From an uncultured Lachnospiraceae bacterium (GTDB taxonomy: Bacteria > Bacillota > Clostridia > Lachnospirales > Lachnospiraceae), in assembly GCA_947627365.1 (NCBI GenBank), contig CANQVT010000020.1:1-44354 (forward strand): a stretch of 44,354 nt of DNA. The letters are read 5' to 3'. Under the pieces are notes generated by a model that saw only the letters and a list, made by a program, of their open reading frames with translations, ran no database searches and had not been told where the DNA came from. Shown here piece after piece: positions 14,871 through 23,319 of this stretch. Position 1 is the first letter of the stretch. Every line of letters begins with the position of its first letter. Both the position numbers and the translations under genes were made by a program.

Positions 14871-17063
14871 CTACTCCGTATTCACGAGCGTGTGATACAG
14901 CCCGCCCGCCGCCAACAGCTCTTCATGCGTGCCCCGCTCTGCGATCCTCCCCCGCTCCATGACAATGATCTCATTGCAGTCGCGGATCGTGGAAAGCCGG
15001 TGCGCGATGACAATCGTCGTGATTCCCCGCTCGCGGATCGCCCGGACCACCTGATCCTCTGTCACCGCGTCGAGCGCGCTGGTCGCCTCATCCATGATCA
15101 GCAGGGTCGGCTCCTGAGCCAGCGCCCGCGCAATCTCCAGCCTCTGCCGCTGTCCGCCGGAGAGATCCCTGCCGCCCTCGGTGAGAACGTAATTAAAGCC
15201 CCCGGGACGGCTGACAATATCACTGTGGATCTGCGCGTCCCGCGCCGCAAGCACCATCTCATAATTCTCGATGGAATCGTCCCACATCTTGATGTTGTTC
15301 GCGATCGTATCCTCAAAGATCGTGATATCCTGATCCACGACCGCCAGGGACGCACAGAAGGTGTCGCGGTCGATCTCCGCGATCGGGATGCCGTCGATCA
15401 GAATCTCGCCGCTCCACGGCTGATACAGTCCCGTGATCAGCTTTCCGATCGTAGATTTCCCACAACCCGACAGTCCGACAAGCGCAACGCTCTCTCCCGC
15501 GCGAAGCGTCAGGCTGAAATCCTTCAGAATCGGCTCCTCCAGTCTGGAGTAGCCGAAGGTGACGTGGCGAAGCTCGACGTTACCCTTTAATTTCTCATAT
15601 TTGCGCGGATCATCGTCCGAGTACCGTCCTCTCTGGGACGCCATCAGGGCATCCTCCGGATAGGCCATGACATCCTCCACCCGCTCCATCTGGGCGCGCA
15701 TCTCCTGAATGCTCTCTCCGGAACTCACGAGCGCCTCGGCGGGAGTCAGGAACGATTCGAGAAAGCCCTGAAACGCCATAATCATGCCGACAGAGAATTT
15801 TCCCCTCATCGCGAGCCAGATGCCGAGCACAACGACCAGCGCGTTGGCGAACTGGACGACGAGCTCCGGGAGGAAGCCGAAATAATTAAACAGCTTCGTG
15901 TATCCGACCTGGGCGTTGTTCAGGCTGTTCTGATAACCCGACCAACGGTTGTAGAAGCCGTCCTCCGCGCCGAGCAGCTGAATCGTCTCGACCATGCGGA
16001 TGCCGGAGGTGGTCACCTCCGAAAGCCGACCCTTGCTCTGTACCGCCCGGCGCGACAGGTTGACGCGCTGCTTCATAATCATTCGGGAAAAGAAAATGTT
16101 CAGCAGCACACTGATCACACCGACCACGGTCAACGGCGCGCTGTACCGCAGCATGACGACAAGGTAGAACACAACCATCGCGGCATTCAGCAGGATCGGG
16201 ACGCACACGAGAACCAGGGTGTTCGCGATCTCCGCATTGACCTCCTGCCGGTTCTGAAGATCCCCGGGCGTGCGCTGGAAAAAGAATTCCATGGGCATAT
16301 GCAGAACATGCCAGAAAAAACTGCTGTTGCTCAGGATCGACATCTTGGAGCGGATCTTCACCAGATGGTTCTCGCGGATCGCCATCGCGACGATCTGAAC
16401 TACAGCCACCAGCAAAAACAGCAGCAGAAACGGAACCGTCCACTCTTCGTAGGAACCGGTCAGCATGCGGTCCGTCAGCACCCTCTTGAAGATCGGCAAC
16501 AAAATCACGGTCAGCGTGACCGCGAAAGCCGAGAGCATGATAAAGGCTATTTCCGCGTAGGTACCTCTCATCCGCTTCGCCGCGTAGGAGATCATGCTGG
16601 TCTGCTTCCCACCCGGCACAAACCTGTCGGTAGGCGCAAGCCTTATGTACTCCCCCTCGTACTGCGCAAGGAAATCCTCCTCCGAAAGACAGACGGAGCC
16701 GTTCTCCGGATCACACAGGTACACACGTCCCCGGCGGAATCCGCACAGGACGGCGAACCTTCCCTCCTTCCACTTGACAATACCGGGATAGCAATCCTGC
16801 TTCAGCGCCGCGAGATCACCCTTGCACATAGCCGCGTCCAGGCCGTAGGATGCGGCGGCCGTGACAATATTTTTCAGTTTTGAACCGTCGCGCGAGATGC
16901 CGCAGTCGATCCTCGCCTGCGCGAGCGGAATCCACCGCCCGTAGTAGGCAAGCACAGAGGAAAGACTGGCAGCGCCGCTCTCCTCGGCGTCCATCTGCAT
17001 GATGACCGGCACCGACGCGACGCCCGCGCGGACCGGCTCCTTGTTTCGTCTCTTCATCTCCAA
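14871..17063 (-). CDS. NHLM-type exporter ABC1 with degenerate C39 peptidase domain (copy 1)
   Basis: The protein has 730 residues: C39-like domain (about 15-145), six-helix membrane domain, and ATPase (Walker A GLSGCGKST, signature LSGGQRQR, Walker B LLIMDEATS). NHLM ABC1 proteins normally cut the double-glycine leader during export. Here the expected Cys in the ECGAASL block is Ser29 (codon AGC) and the expected His before the VVLCGF block is Arg102; Asp118 and the oxyanion Gln23 remain. The paralogue at 26296-28479 keeps Cys28 and His102. So this copy has probably lost peptidase activity and may only bind leaders, as the C39-like domain of HlyB does. ATPase motifs look intact, so it is not a pseudogene. 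Confidence 0.92.
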   Translation of the reverse strand: MEMKRRNKEPVRAGVASVPVIMQMDAEESGAASLSSVLAYYGRWIPLAQARIDCGISRDGSKLKNIVTAAASYGLDAAMCKGDLAALKQDCYPGIVKWKEGRFAVLCGFRRGRVYLCDPENGSVCLSEEDFLAQYEGEYIRLAPTDRFVPGGKQTSMISYAAKRMRGTYAEIAFIMLSAFAVTLTVILLPIFKRVLTDRMLTGSYEEWTVPFLLLFLLVAVVQIVAMAIRENHLVKIRSKMSILSNSSFFWHVLHMPMEFFFQRTPGDLQNRQEVNAEIANTLVLVCVPILLNAAMVVFYLVVMLRYSAPLTVVGVISVLLNIFFSRMIMKQRVNLSRRAVQSKGRLSEVTTSGIRMVETIQLLGAEDGFYNRWSGYQNSLNNAQVGYTKLFNYFGFLPELVVQFANALVVVLGIWLAMRGKFSVGMIMAFQGFLESFLTPAEALVSSGESIQEMRAQMERVEDVMAYPEDALMASQRGRYSDDDPRKYEKLKGNVELRHVTFGYSRLEEPILKDFSLTLRAGESVALVGLSGCGKSTIGKLITGLYQPWSGEILIDGIPIAEIDRDTFCASLAVVDQDITIFEDTIANNIKMWDDSIENYEMVLAARDAQIHSDIVSRPGGFNYVLTEGGRDLSGGQRQRLEIARALAQEPTLLIMDEATSALDAVTEDQVVRAIRERGITTIVIAHRLSTIRDCNEIIVMERGRIAERGTHEELLAAGGLYHTLVNTE

Positions 17064-17101
17064 TTACCTCGTGATGTTTTATGAAAGATGAAAGCAGGGA
17101 A

Positions 17102-17584
17102 CTATGGCATGAGGAAGGATAATGGCGACAGGCTCTCCGTCACGACCTGCGCGCGGTAGATCCCGTCCGCGATCCCTTCCTCCGCCGCTCCGGCCTCAAG
17201 CTTCCGAATCCAGTCCCCGTACTCGAAACCGCCGACGTAGCGGATATACTCTTCAAAGTCCCCGTCAACACAGATCGGAGAGTCGGAGACGGCGCTGATC
17301 TCACAGCCTCCGTCGTCAAAAAGCAACGTCTTGCCGGGCTCAATCTCCTGCGCATCGTCGTCCAGGACGTATGCGTATACGACGCCGTCCTCCACCTCGA
17401 CCGCAGCGCGAACCTTCGTGTCGATCTTCCCGAAAATACCCCAGGCAAACAGCCCGAACAGCAGCAGAAATACCGCCATCAGGCCAAGCCATGACCCCGG
17501 AGTCGCAACCTTAATATATTCATTGAGCTGACCAGGCGAGGCGATGCTCTGCCCGGATCGATCTGATCGGGAGCCTGTCTTCAT
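17102..17584 (-). CDS. Minimal HlyD-like membrane fusion protein of NHLM exporter (copy 1)
   Basis: The protein has 160 residues. An N-terminal SPGQLNEYIKVATPG motif precedes one membrane helix (about 32-52), then a small beta-rich extracellular domain ending SPLSFLMP. NHLM secretion proteins start the same way but are usually much longer; here the coiled-coil hairpin is missing, as suits a cell without an outer membrane. The gene lies directly upstream of ABC1, and a paralogue (28488-28961) sits in the same position in the second locus. Confidence 0.72.
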   Translation of the reverse strand: MKTGSRSDRSGQSIASPGQLNEYIKVATPGSWLGLMAVFLLLFGLFAWGIFGKIDTKVRAAVEVEDGVVYAYVLDDDAQEIEPGKTLLFDDGGCEISAVSDSPICVDGDFEEYIRYVGGFEYGDWIRKLEAGAAEEGIADGIYRAQVVTESLSPLSFLMP

Positions 17585-17599
17585 AGCGCGGTCTCCTCC

Positions 17600-18532
17600 T
17601 TAATTGTCCGTATTTTTCCCCGGCAGGTTTTCTTTGTTTTCAATCTCTATTCGGAGTGTCTTTCCGACATATAGCTCTCTCAGAGCCTCCTTGAAATACC
17701 GGCGGCAAAACTGCAGCATCGTCCTGTTGTCCGCACGCACAATGAACTCTATGTCCTCGTACCGCGTGGAAACGTAGTCGATCCATCGTCCGATGAGGCA
17801 GGCTCCCGCCATCTTCGCCCTCCGGCTCGGGAAAGCGTACCAGCGCCTCACCTCCAGCGCCGTGGGATCCATAAGACGGCAGATCACCCAGCCGCACAGG
17901 AGATCACTCTCCTGCTCCTGCAGAAAGAAGCTGGTGTCCTCGTCGAACTCCTCGACAAACGGCTGCAAACCCTTCAGCTCGTCCCGTTCATCCGCCGAGC
18001 GGATCTGGTCCATCAGCCGGGTCTTCATTTCGGAAGTCAGCTCTGAGGCTCGCAGGATGCGATAGCCCCTCCTCGCCAGATATTCGTCCGGATAATACTC
18101 TGCCCTGGTGCGAAAGCCAGGCAGATGCACATGGTATCTGTGATAAGACGGCTCTGCGTGCGCCGTGGCTCCCGGTATCCCCTGCGCAAGTCTCTCTATC
18201 AAATCCGTCCTGCCGGCTCCAACTGTATAGCGCCAGAAAAACAGCTTCGAATGGTAGCGGCGCCGGGCCTGCGCGAGCAGTTCAGCAATCATCTCCTGAA
18301 GCAGCGCAGCGCTTCTCCACTCGGGGAGCACCAGAAGCATCAATATCTGAAATTCCGCATTCTCCGGAATGAACCAGCCGCGTATCACTCCAATCTCCGC
18401 TTCGTCCGTTGCCACAGACAAAAACAGATGCTCCAAGGAGCCCGCGGCATTTGCCGCCGGCTCTTTGGAACCAAGCTTTCTCAGAAGCCTGAGCTGTCTG
18501 TCAGGATCGTCAATGCTCTGATACCGATACAT
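17600..18532 (-). CDS. GNAT-like acyltransferase-related protein in the RiPP operon
   Basis: The protein has 310 residues. Two halves each have the feel of a GNAT fold: a first part with beta strands followed by a helix (LMLLVLPEWRSAALLQEMIAEL), and a second part (about 170-300) with an acceptor-like EVRRWYAFPSRRAKMAG helix and ending in EFIVRADNRTMLQFC. No classic Q/RxxGxG/A acetyl-CoA loop is obvious. It overlaps the end of the SPASM gene by 23 bp and is 15 nt from the HlyD-like gene, so it belongs to the operon. It could acylate the peptide or provide self-protection. I am unsure of the family. Confidence 0.6.
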   Translation of the reverse strand: MYRYQSIDDPDRQLRLLRKLGSKEPAANAAGSLEHLFLSVATDEAEIGVIRGWFIPENAEFQILMLLVLPEWRSAALLQEMIAELLAQARRRYHSKLFFWRYTVGAGRTDLIERLAQGIPGATAHAEPSYHRYHVHLPGFRTRAEYYPDEYLARRGYRILRASELTSEMKTRLMDQIRSADERDELKGLQPFVEEFDEDTSFFLQEQESDLLCGWVICRLMDPTALEVRRWYAFPSRRAKMAGACLIGRWIDYVSTRYEDIEFIVRADNRTMLQFCRRYFKEALRELYVGKTLRIEIENKENLPGKNTDN

Positions 18533-19853
18533 CCTTCTGCTCTGCCTCTCTCTTTATCTTCTCCTCGTAATGCAGCTCCAGCAGCTCCTCCAGATGCCCC
18601 TTGAAATAGGAACAGCAGCTTCCGGTCTTTCCGTCACGCCGGTGGTTCATGCGCACCTTGTGGCAGCCGCCGTCGCAGATGGGAAAGTAGAAGCATTCCT
18701 TACATTCCTGCGAGTCCAGATAGGAGCATCCGGTCATGCCCTCCGCGATCAGCCCCATGTTCCAGTCGTTGAACCGGTCGATATGGCCGACCACAAGGGA
18801 CTCGATCCCCACGTCGTCCCAGCACTTGTACAGCTCGCCGTCCGGTCCCACCACATAGGCGTTGCGCTTTGTGAGCGTACAGCCGGCGCGTGCCCTTCTC
18901 GGAAACAGCGATAACGGATCGATCCCGTACTTCTCGTGGGTCTCGGCGATGAACCGGCCCTTGTCCTCCGGGTCGAAGAAGCAGCTCACATCCGGATGGT
19001 CGTCCCCCTTCACGAAGCCCGGGTAGACCGACACCTGCTTCTTTTTGTCCTCCGGACAGAGCGCCATGACCTGCCGGTACACATCGATGAATTCGTCTTC
19101 ATTTCTGGTATCCACGTTCACGCGGATGTGGATCTGCCCCTCGTAGCCGGACTTCAGAAGACCTTCCAGATTCCGGAGGATGCGGTCGTAGGTAGGACCG
19201 CCGTTTTTCAGGTAACGCCGCTTGTCATGCGTCTCCTTCCTGCCGTCCAGCGTGATCTGGATCGCTCTGACATGCAGGTCGTTCAGTTCGTCCGCGATCT
19301 CCCCGGTCAGCAGATAGCCGTTCGTTATCATGCTGGCTCCGTATTTCTTATCCATTTTTTCCACTTCCCGCGTGATGCGGCGAATGGTATTGATCGCGAG
19401 CAGCGGCTCGCCGCCGTACCACACAAGCCCGACGTTCTTAAGCCCCGTGTGGAACCGGATGAACTCGATCAGCTTATCCGCCGTCTCGTCGGACATCGGG
19501 ACGCCGCTTCGGTTCCCCTCGTAGCAGTAGGAACAGTCGAAGTTGCAGTTTCGCGTGATCGCCACGGTCAGCAGCAGCGTCTGGGTGGCGTAGGTCTCGG
19601 TCAGACGGTGCATCTTCAGGATATTGTACAGCGCGTCGTCCTGTCCGTCCTCCACAAGAAAGCCGTGGCTGCGCAGCAGGAAATAGAGCTGCGGCTGCCC
19701 GGAAAAATCAAAGCCGTCCGCGTCCCTTTGAATCGCCTCCAGTGCCGGAACCAGGTTCTCCTCTACCTGAAGGAAGGAGTTGGACGCTGAGTTGTACAGC
19801 AGCCAGCCGTTCCGCCTGGAGCGGAACAGTCGGCTGTATCTGGACCAGCGCAT
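18510..19853 (-). CDS. Radical SAM/SPASM peptide maturase
   Basis: The protein has 447 residues. Cys103-x3-Cys107-x2-Cys110 (TRNCNFDCSYCYEG) is the radical SAM motif, with VWYGGEPLL as the GGEP strand. The C-terminal SPASM region has CTLTKRN, KCWDDVG and a dense CxxxxxC-x2-C-x5-C-x3-C run near 385-405 with a final CC, for two auxiliary iron-sulfur clusters. SPASM enzymes of this size install thioether or carbon crosslinks in RiPPs. The gene starts 2 nt after the NHLP precursor, so the Cys-rich NHLP cores are its most likely substrates. Whether it forms thioethers is inference. Confidence 0.88.
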   Translation of the reverse strand: MRWSRYSRLFRSRRNGWLLYNSASNSFLQVEENLVPALEAIQRDADGFDFSGQPQLYFLLRSHGFLVEDGQDDALYNILKMHRLTETYATQTLLLTVAITRNCNFDCSYCYEGNRSGVPMSDETADKLIEFIRFHTGLKNVGLVWYGGEPLLAINTIRRITREVEKMDKKYGASMITNGYLLTGEIADELNDLHVRAIQITLDGRKETHDKRRYLKNGGPTYDRILRNLEGLLKSGYEGQIHIRVNVDTRNEDEFIDVYRQVMALCPEDKKKQVSVYPGFVKGDDHPDVSCFFDPEDKGRFIAETHEKYGIDPLSLFPRRARAGCTLTKRNAYVVGPDGELYKCWDDVGIESLVVGHIDRFNDWNMGLIAEGMTGCSYLDSQECKECFYFPICDGGCHKVRMNHRRDGKTGSCCSYFKGHLEELLELHYEEKIKREAEQKDVSVSEH

Positions 19854-19855
19854 GC

Positions 19856-20155
19856 TTACTTGTCGAGGCTGACGCCGGTGCCCTGCGCGGCGCAGGCATT
19901 GCCGCCGCAGCTGCCGCCCGCCACATTGTCGAGCTCCTCGTCGCTCAGCGGCGCGCCGTTGGTGTAGACTGCGTCGATGCCGTCGCCCTTCTCGATCACC
20001 TGGATGGAGTATCCCTCCGGGACGGCAAGCCCTGTAAACTCCTCTACGGTCTTGACCGGATCCTTGCAGAATTCCTCGCGGAACGCCGGATCCTGTGCCG
20101 CCTTTTCCTTTATCTGCGCGTATACCTCGTTGATCTTTTCAGCTGTCCATGCCAT
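19856..20155 (-). CDS. NHLP-type RiPP precursor, short Cys core
   Basis: The protein has 99 residues. The leader resembles the nitrile hydratase alpha subunit (NHLP): AFREEFCKDPVKTVEEFTGL, VPEGYSIQVIEKGDG and the end LSDEELDNVAGG. The predicted core is 18 residues (SCGGNACAAQGTGVSLDK) with two Cys. The motif CGGNACAAQG is shared with the other NHLP precursor (CGGEACAAAG). The gene ends 2 nt before the radical SAM/SPASM gene. A GGAGG-like site precedes the ATG at 20155. Confidence 0.9.
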   Translation of the reverse strand: MAWTAEKINEVYAQIKEKAAQDPAFREEFCKDPVKTVEEFTGLAVPEGYSIQVIEKGDGIDAVYTNGAPLSDEELDNVAGGSCGGNACAAQGTGVSLDK

Positions 20156-20250
20156 GTTCTTTTCCTCCTCTTTTCTTTTTTCATCATACTATAGCAAACG
20201 TCAAATATATTTTCCGTTTGCTGCAGTCCCTCCGGGGGATGCGCAATTGC

Positions 20251-20646
20251 TCAGATAATACTTCCCGCTGCGGCGCAGGCTTCCCCGCCGCAAACGAATT
20301 CTGCCACACAGCCCTTTGCCGCGCATGCTCCCACGTCGGGTCCCACGCCCACAGCCGCCGCGCAGGCAGAGACGATCAGGAGCATGCTCAGACCTCCCGC
20401 CGCCGTCTCGGACTCCTCATCCGTCAGCTCTCTCCCGATCATATCGGGGAGAACCATGGTCGCCGTGTAGGACGGATCATTCTCAATCACCTTGAGCTTA
20501 AAGCCGTCCGGCAGCTTCTCGCCTGTGAACGCTTCGATCGCCTTTGTCGGGTCGGCCAGAAGCTCCTTGCGGAACGCCTCGTCGGTCATCGCTTTTTTCT
20601 GCACGCTGACGTACAGCTCCTCCAGTTTCTGTTGTGTCCATTCCAT
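20251..20646 (-). CDS. NHLP-type RiPP precursor, long Cys/Ala/Gly core
   Basis: The protein has 131 residues. The leader (1-85) is of NHLP type: AFRKELLADPTKAIEAFTGEKLP, then LTDEESETAAGG. The core of about 46 residues is hydrophobic at first (LSMLLIVSACAAAVG), then has further Cys and small residues, ending CGGEACAAAGSII. It has five Cys in all and shares CGGxACAAxG with the neighbouring precursor. AAAGGAGG precedes the ATG, and an ECF-type promoter lies at 20683-20707. Targets for SPASM crosslinking, C-methylation and epimerisation are all present in the core, but none is proven. Confidence 0.9.
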   Translation of the reverse strand: MEWTQQKLEELYVSVQKKAMTDEAFRKELLADPTKAIEAFTGEKLPDGFKLKVIENDPSYTATMVLPDMIGRELTDEESETAAGGLSMLLIVSACAAAVGVGPDVGACAAKGCVAEFVCGGEACAAAGSII

Positions 20647-20682
20647 ACAGAATACCTCCTTTCCTACATATGGTATTTATTT

Positions 20683-20707
20683 GATACATAAAGTGTATCC
20701 TTTTGGT
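20683..20707 (-). promoter_or_regulatory. ECF-type promoter G (NHLP precursors and maturation operon)
   Basis: On the minus strand: ACCAAAA (20701-20707), 12 nt, TGTATC (20683-20688) followed by AAATA. It departs from the consensus in one -10 base but keeps the exact spacing. It lies 37 nt before the ATG at 20646 and could drive the whole run from the NHLP precursors to the epimerase. Confidence 0.62.
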
Positions 20708-20720
20708 ATGTCCCGCCGGT

Positions 20721-22532
20721 TCAGAGAACCTTCCGCTTCTCCGGAACGGCCAAAAACAGCACCTCGTCCCCGATCCGCAGGATCAGCTTTTTTCGGATCA
20801 GCTCTTCCAGGACTTCCTCCGCCCTGCCTCTCTCCTGCTTCCCACAGGTTTCCAGCAGCCGGTCTATCCTGACCGCCTGGTCCGCCGCGAGACAGACGTC
20901 CTTCTCAAGGCCGTCAAGCACATAGGTCTCCTGCAGGGCGCAGGGCCGTCCGTCGTAGATCGCGAGAAGACCGTACTGCAGTCTGTAGCTGAGGGTACAG
21001 CCTTTTCGGCTGGCACGCTTCCATTCCAGGACCAGCTTTAAGAGCTCGTCAAAATACGGCGTGCTCTGCGGCGGATCGGCCAGAAAGAATTCGTGGAAGC
21101 GGCTGTCCCCCGCAAGCTCTTCTCCAAAGAGATAAGGGTAATACCCATCGGGCTTCAGCGTCACCCCGTAGTCCGCCGCCCGCTGCGTAAAGATGCTCTG
21201 CCGCTGATAACCGTGCGGGTTCAGCTGCGGCGCGGGCAGGTGGAACAGCAGCGGATAAAACTCCATGTCGTGGTAATACCATTCCGCCTTCTCCCCGGGG
21301 AACGAATACAGCAGGTTCCATGCGAGGTAGATCCCCGCCTCCTTTGCGTTTTTCAAAAATTCCACGTGTTTGATCCCGCGGTTCCCCTTGTGCATCAGCC
21401 GGAGCAGATGATCGTTCAGGCTCTCGATCCCCGGCTGGAAGGATGTGAAGCCGGCCCTTCTCAGCCTTTGAACGTCCTCTCTCGTCATGTTTGTCTTGAC
21501 CTCGGAAAAGAGGGAATATCCCTTTCCGGCCAGCAGCTCCGGCAGCTCTCTGACGTGCTCCCGCGCCAGGATGCAGTCTGTCAGGAAAAAGCTGCGCACC
21601 TGATATCTCTCCGCCAGATACGCCAGTTCATCAGCGAAACGCCGGCTTTCCTTCCTGCGGTAGCACAGCAGCTCGGAATCGGGATGGAGCCCGCAGAAGC
21701 AGCACCTGTGCTTCTCACCCCACCAGCAGCCCCGGGAGGCCTCGACCGGCAGGTCGACACTCACCCTCTCTGCAAGTCCCGATGCAAAGAGCTCCGCAAA
21801 GTAATCGTCAAAATCCGGATAAGGAACCGCGTTCAGGTCCCGGACGGCGTGTACAGCGGGGATCCCGCCCCTGTGCAGCACCTCCGGGAAGCGCGCGTAC
21901 AGCTCCTCGGTCCTGCCCTCCGCGATCAGATCCAGCGCGTCGCAGAAATTGTCGTCCGATTCCCCCACAAACGCGTAGTCCACCTGCCCCATGCGGTCCA
22001 CAAGCGCCTGCCCCCTCTCCGGGCCGACCGAGCTGCCGCCGATCACGGTGACGGTCCCCGGCGCCTTTTCCCTGATCCGCTTCAGAAGCGCAAGGTCGGC
22101 GTTGCACTGGGCAAAGGTATAGGTGCAGCCGACGACGTCAGGCTTTTCCGCGAGGATCTCATCGGACAGCGCGTCCAGGAACCCCGGGATCAGCGAATCG
22201 CACTTTTGGACCAGCGAAAAGAACTCCGCCGTGATCCGTTCGTATCCGGCGCCCCGGAAATACTCCATGGTCTCCTGCCTGGACGGCACATGGCCGTAGC
22301 CGGCGTAGGGCGAAAATACTGCCTCGATCAGCTGCATATACATAGCCGCGATCTCATCCAGCCGGAAATAAGCCTCCGCCCCGATCAGACGCGCAAAACG
22401 GAGGTTCGCGTAGACGACACGCGCGTCTATGCCACGCTTTTTCGCGGCCGCTTTCAGCAGGCTCAAGCCCATCACAGGGGCTTTCGCTGTACAGAAAGGC
22501 ATCGTCACCAGACATATCTTTTTCACGCCCAT
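20721..22532 (-). CDS. B12-type radical SAM RiPP maturase, C-methyltransferase-like
   Basis: The protein has 603 residues from ATG 22532, which has AGGGGG 8 nt upstream. The N-terminal 200 residues look like a cobalamin-binding Rossmann domain (KPDVVGCTYTFAQ...VTVIGGSSVGPERG). The radical SAM motif is the extended CWWGEKHRCCFCG form (Cys269-x7-Cys277-x2-Cys280), typical of RiPP maturation radical SAM protein 1 and its C-methyltransferase members. Near the end lies a winged-helix-like stretch rich in charged residues. It would methylate unreactive carbons of a precursor peptide. It follows the ECF gene by 26 nt and so is probably in the ECF operon. Confidence 0.85.
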   Translation of the reverse strand: MGVKKICLVTMPFCTAKAPVMGLSLLKAAAKKRGIDARVVYANLRFARLIGAEAYFRLDEIAAMYMQLIEAVFSPYAGYGHVPSRQETMEYFRGAGYERITAEFFSLVQKCDSLIPGFLDALSDEILAEKPDVVGCTYTFAQCNADLALLKRIREKAPGTVTVIGGSSVGPERGQALVDRMGQVDYAFVGESDDNFCDALDLIAEGRTEELYARFPEVLHRGGIPAVHAVRDLNAVPYPDFDDYFAELFASGLAERVSVDLPVEASRGCWWGEKHRCCFCGLHPDSELLCYRRKESRRFADELAYLAERYQVRSFFLTDCILAREHVRELPELLAGKGYSLFSEVKTNMTREDVQRLRRAGFTSFQPGIESLNDHLLRLMHKGNRGIKHVEFLKNAKEAGIYLAWNLLYSFPGEKAEWYYHDMEFYPLLFHLPAPQLNPHGYQRQSIFTQRAADYGVTLKPDGYYPYLFGEELAGDSRFHEFFLADPPQSTPYFDELLKLVLEWKRASRKGCTLSYRLQYGLLAIYDGRPCALQETYVLDGLEKDVCLAADQAVRIDRLLETCGKQERGRAEEVLEELIRKKLILRIGDEVLFLAVPEKRKVL

Positions 22533-22558
22533 CGCGCACACCCCCTCTTGCTACAGTT

Positions 22559-23092
22559 TCAAAAAATTCCAGCTTCAGCCAGACAGCGCCGCAGCTTTCT
22601 CATCGCGTTGTGCTGGAGGACGCGGACGTTCGCGTAGCTGACGCCGACGCGCATCGCGGTCTCCTGAGCGGAAAGCCCGTCATAAAAACGAAAGATCACA
22701 ATATTGCGCTCCCGCTCGGGAAGCTGCTCCAGCGCTTCGGCGAGCGCCTCCAACAGCTCCTGCCTCAACAGCCGGCTGTCCACATCCCCGGACAACGAGG
22801 AAACACCATTTTGCGGCTCCATCCGGTCCAGCTCCTCCAGCTCGGTCGGCTCCGGAGAGCGCCCTCGCCTGCGGTAGTAGTCGGTCACCGCGTTGCGTGT
22901 GATGGCGTAGAGCCAGGTCCCGGGCGCAGCCCGCGAGGGATCATAGCCATCCAGCGCTGCGATCGCGTTCACAAAAACCTGCTGCTTCAAATCCGCCCTG
23001 TCCTGCATGTCCGACACATGGGAGCTTATGTACCGCTCTACCTTCTCGTGATAATCCCGGTAGAGCGCTTCGGGCGTGATCGCGGTGCTCAT
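22559..23092 (-). CDS. ECF-type RNA polymerase sigma factor
   Basis: The protein has 177 residues. Region 2 (about 8-85) includes DLKQQVFVNAIAALDGYDP and WLYAITRNAVTDYYRRR. Region 4 (about 122-175) includes LPERERNIVIFRFYDGLSAQ and the helix-turn-helix AMRVGVSYANVRVLQHNAM. No membrane anti-sigma gene is adjacent; instead a 65-residue protein is translationally coupled upstream (ATG inside its stop region). Its own promoter (23320-23344) belongs to the motif set seen before the precursors, so it likely drives them and itself. Confidence 0.92.
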   Translation of the reverse strand: MSTAITPEALYRDYHEKVERYISSHVSDMQDRADLKQQVFVNAIAALDGYDPSRAAPGTWLYAITRNAVTDYYRRRGRSPEPTELEELDRMEPQNGVSSLSGDVDSRLLRQELLEALAEALEQLPERERNIVIFRFYDGLSAQETAMRVGVSYANVRVLQHNAMRKLRRCLAEAGIF

Positions 23093-23286
23093 GGCTTATC
23101 CTCGTCTTTCGTCTGGGTCCGCCAGGCGTCCGCATCCCCGGCAGCGTTCAGCTCCAGCTCGCTGTCGTCCAGCAGCATGCCGTCCCCCGCCTCCTGCGCG
23201 GCCCGGATCAGCCGATCCAGCCGTTTGTTTCCGGCGAAGCGCTGAAAGTCAAACAGCGTCCGCACTATCTGTTCCGTTCTGTCCAT
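23089..23286 (-). CDS. Small ECF-coupled protein with leader-like end
   Basis: The protein has 65 residues. The N-terminal half is a basic amphipathic helix region (IVRTLFDFQRFAGNKRLDRL), followed by an acidic LLDDSELELNAAGD block and a polar tail. The acidic block imitates the leader terminus of the precursors (LSDEELDNVAGG, LDDDALDSVAGG). The stop overlaps the start of the ECF gene by 4 bp, so the two are made together. A role as sigma-binding regulator, possibly tied to export or cleavage through the leader-like block, is inference. It has no membrane helix. Confidence 0.75.
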   Translation of the reverse strand: MDRTEQIVRTLFDFQRFAGNKRLDRLIRAAQEAGDGMLLDDSELELNAAGDADAWRTQTKDEDKP

Positions 23287-23319
23287 AGAATCGGCTCCTC
23301 CTTTTGCCTTTTGTATATT

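Noticed and set aside
20156-20250. An ECF-type promoter before the short NHLP precursor
   Set aside because: A GGAA and a CGTTTG can be found, but the spacing is one base off and the -10 does not continue as in the other six.
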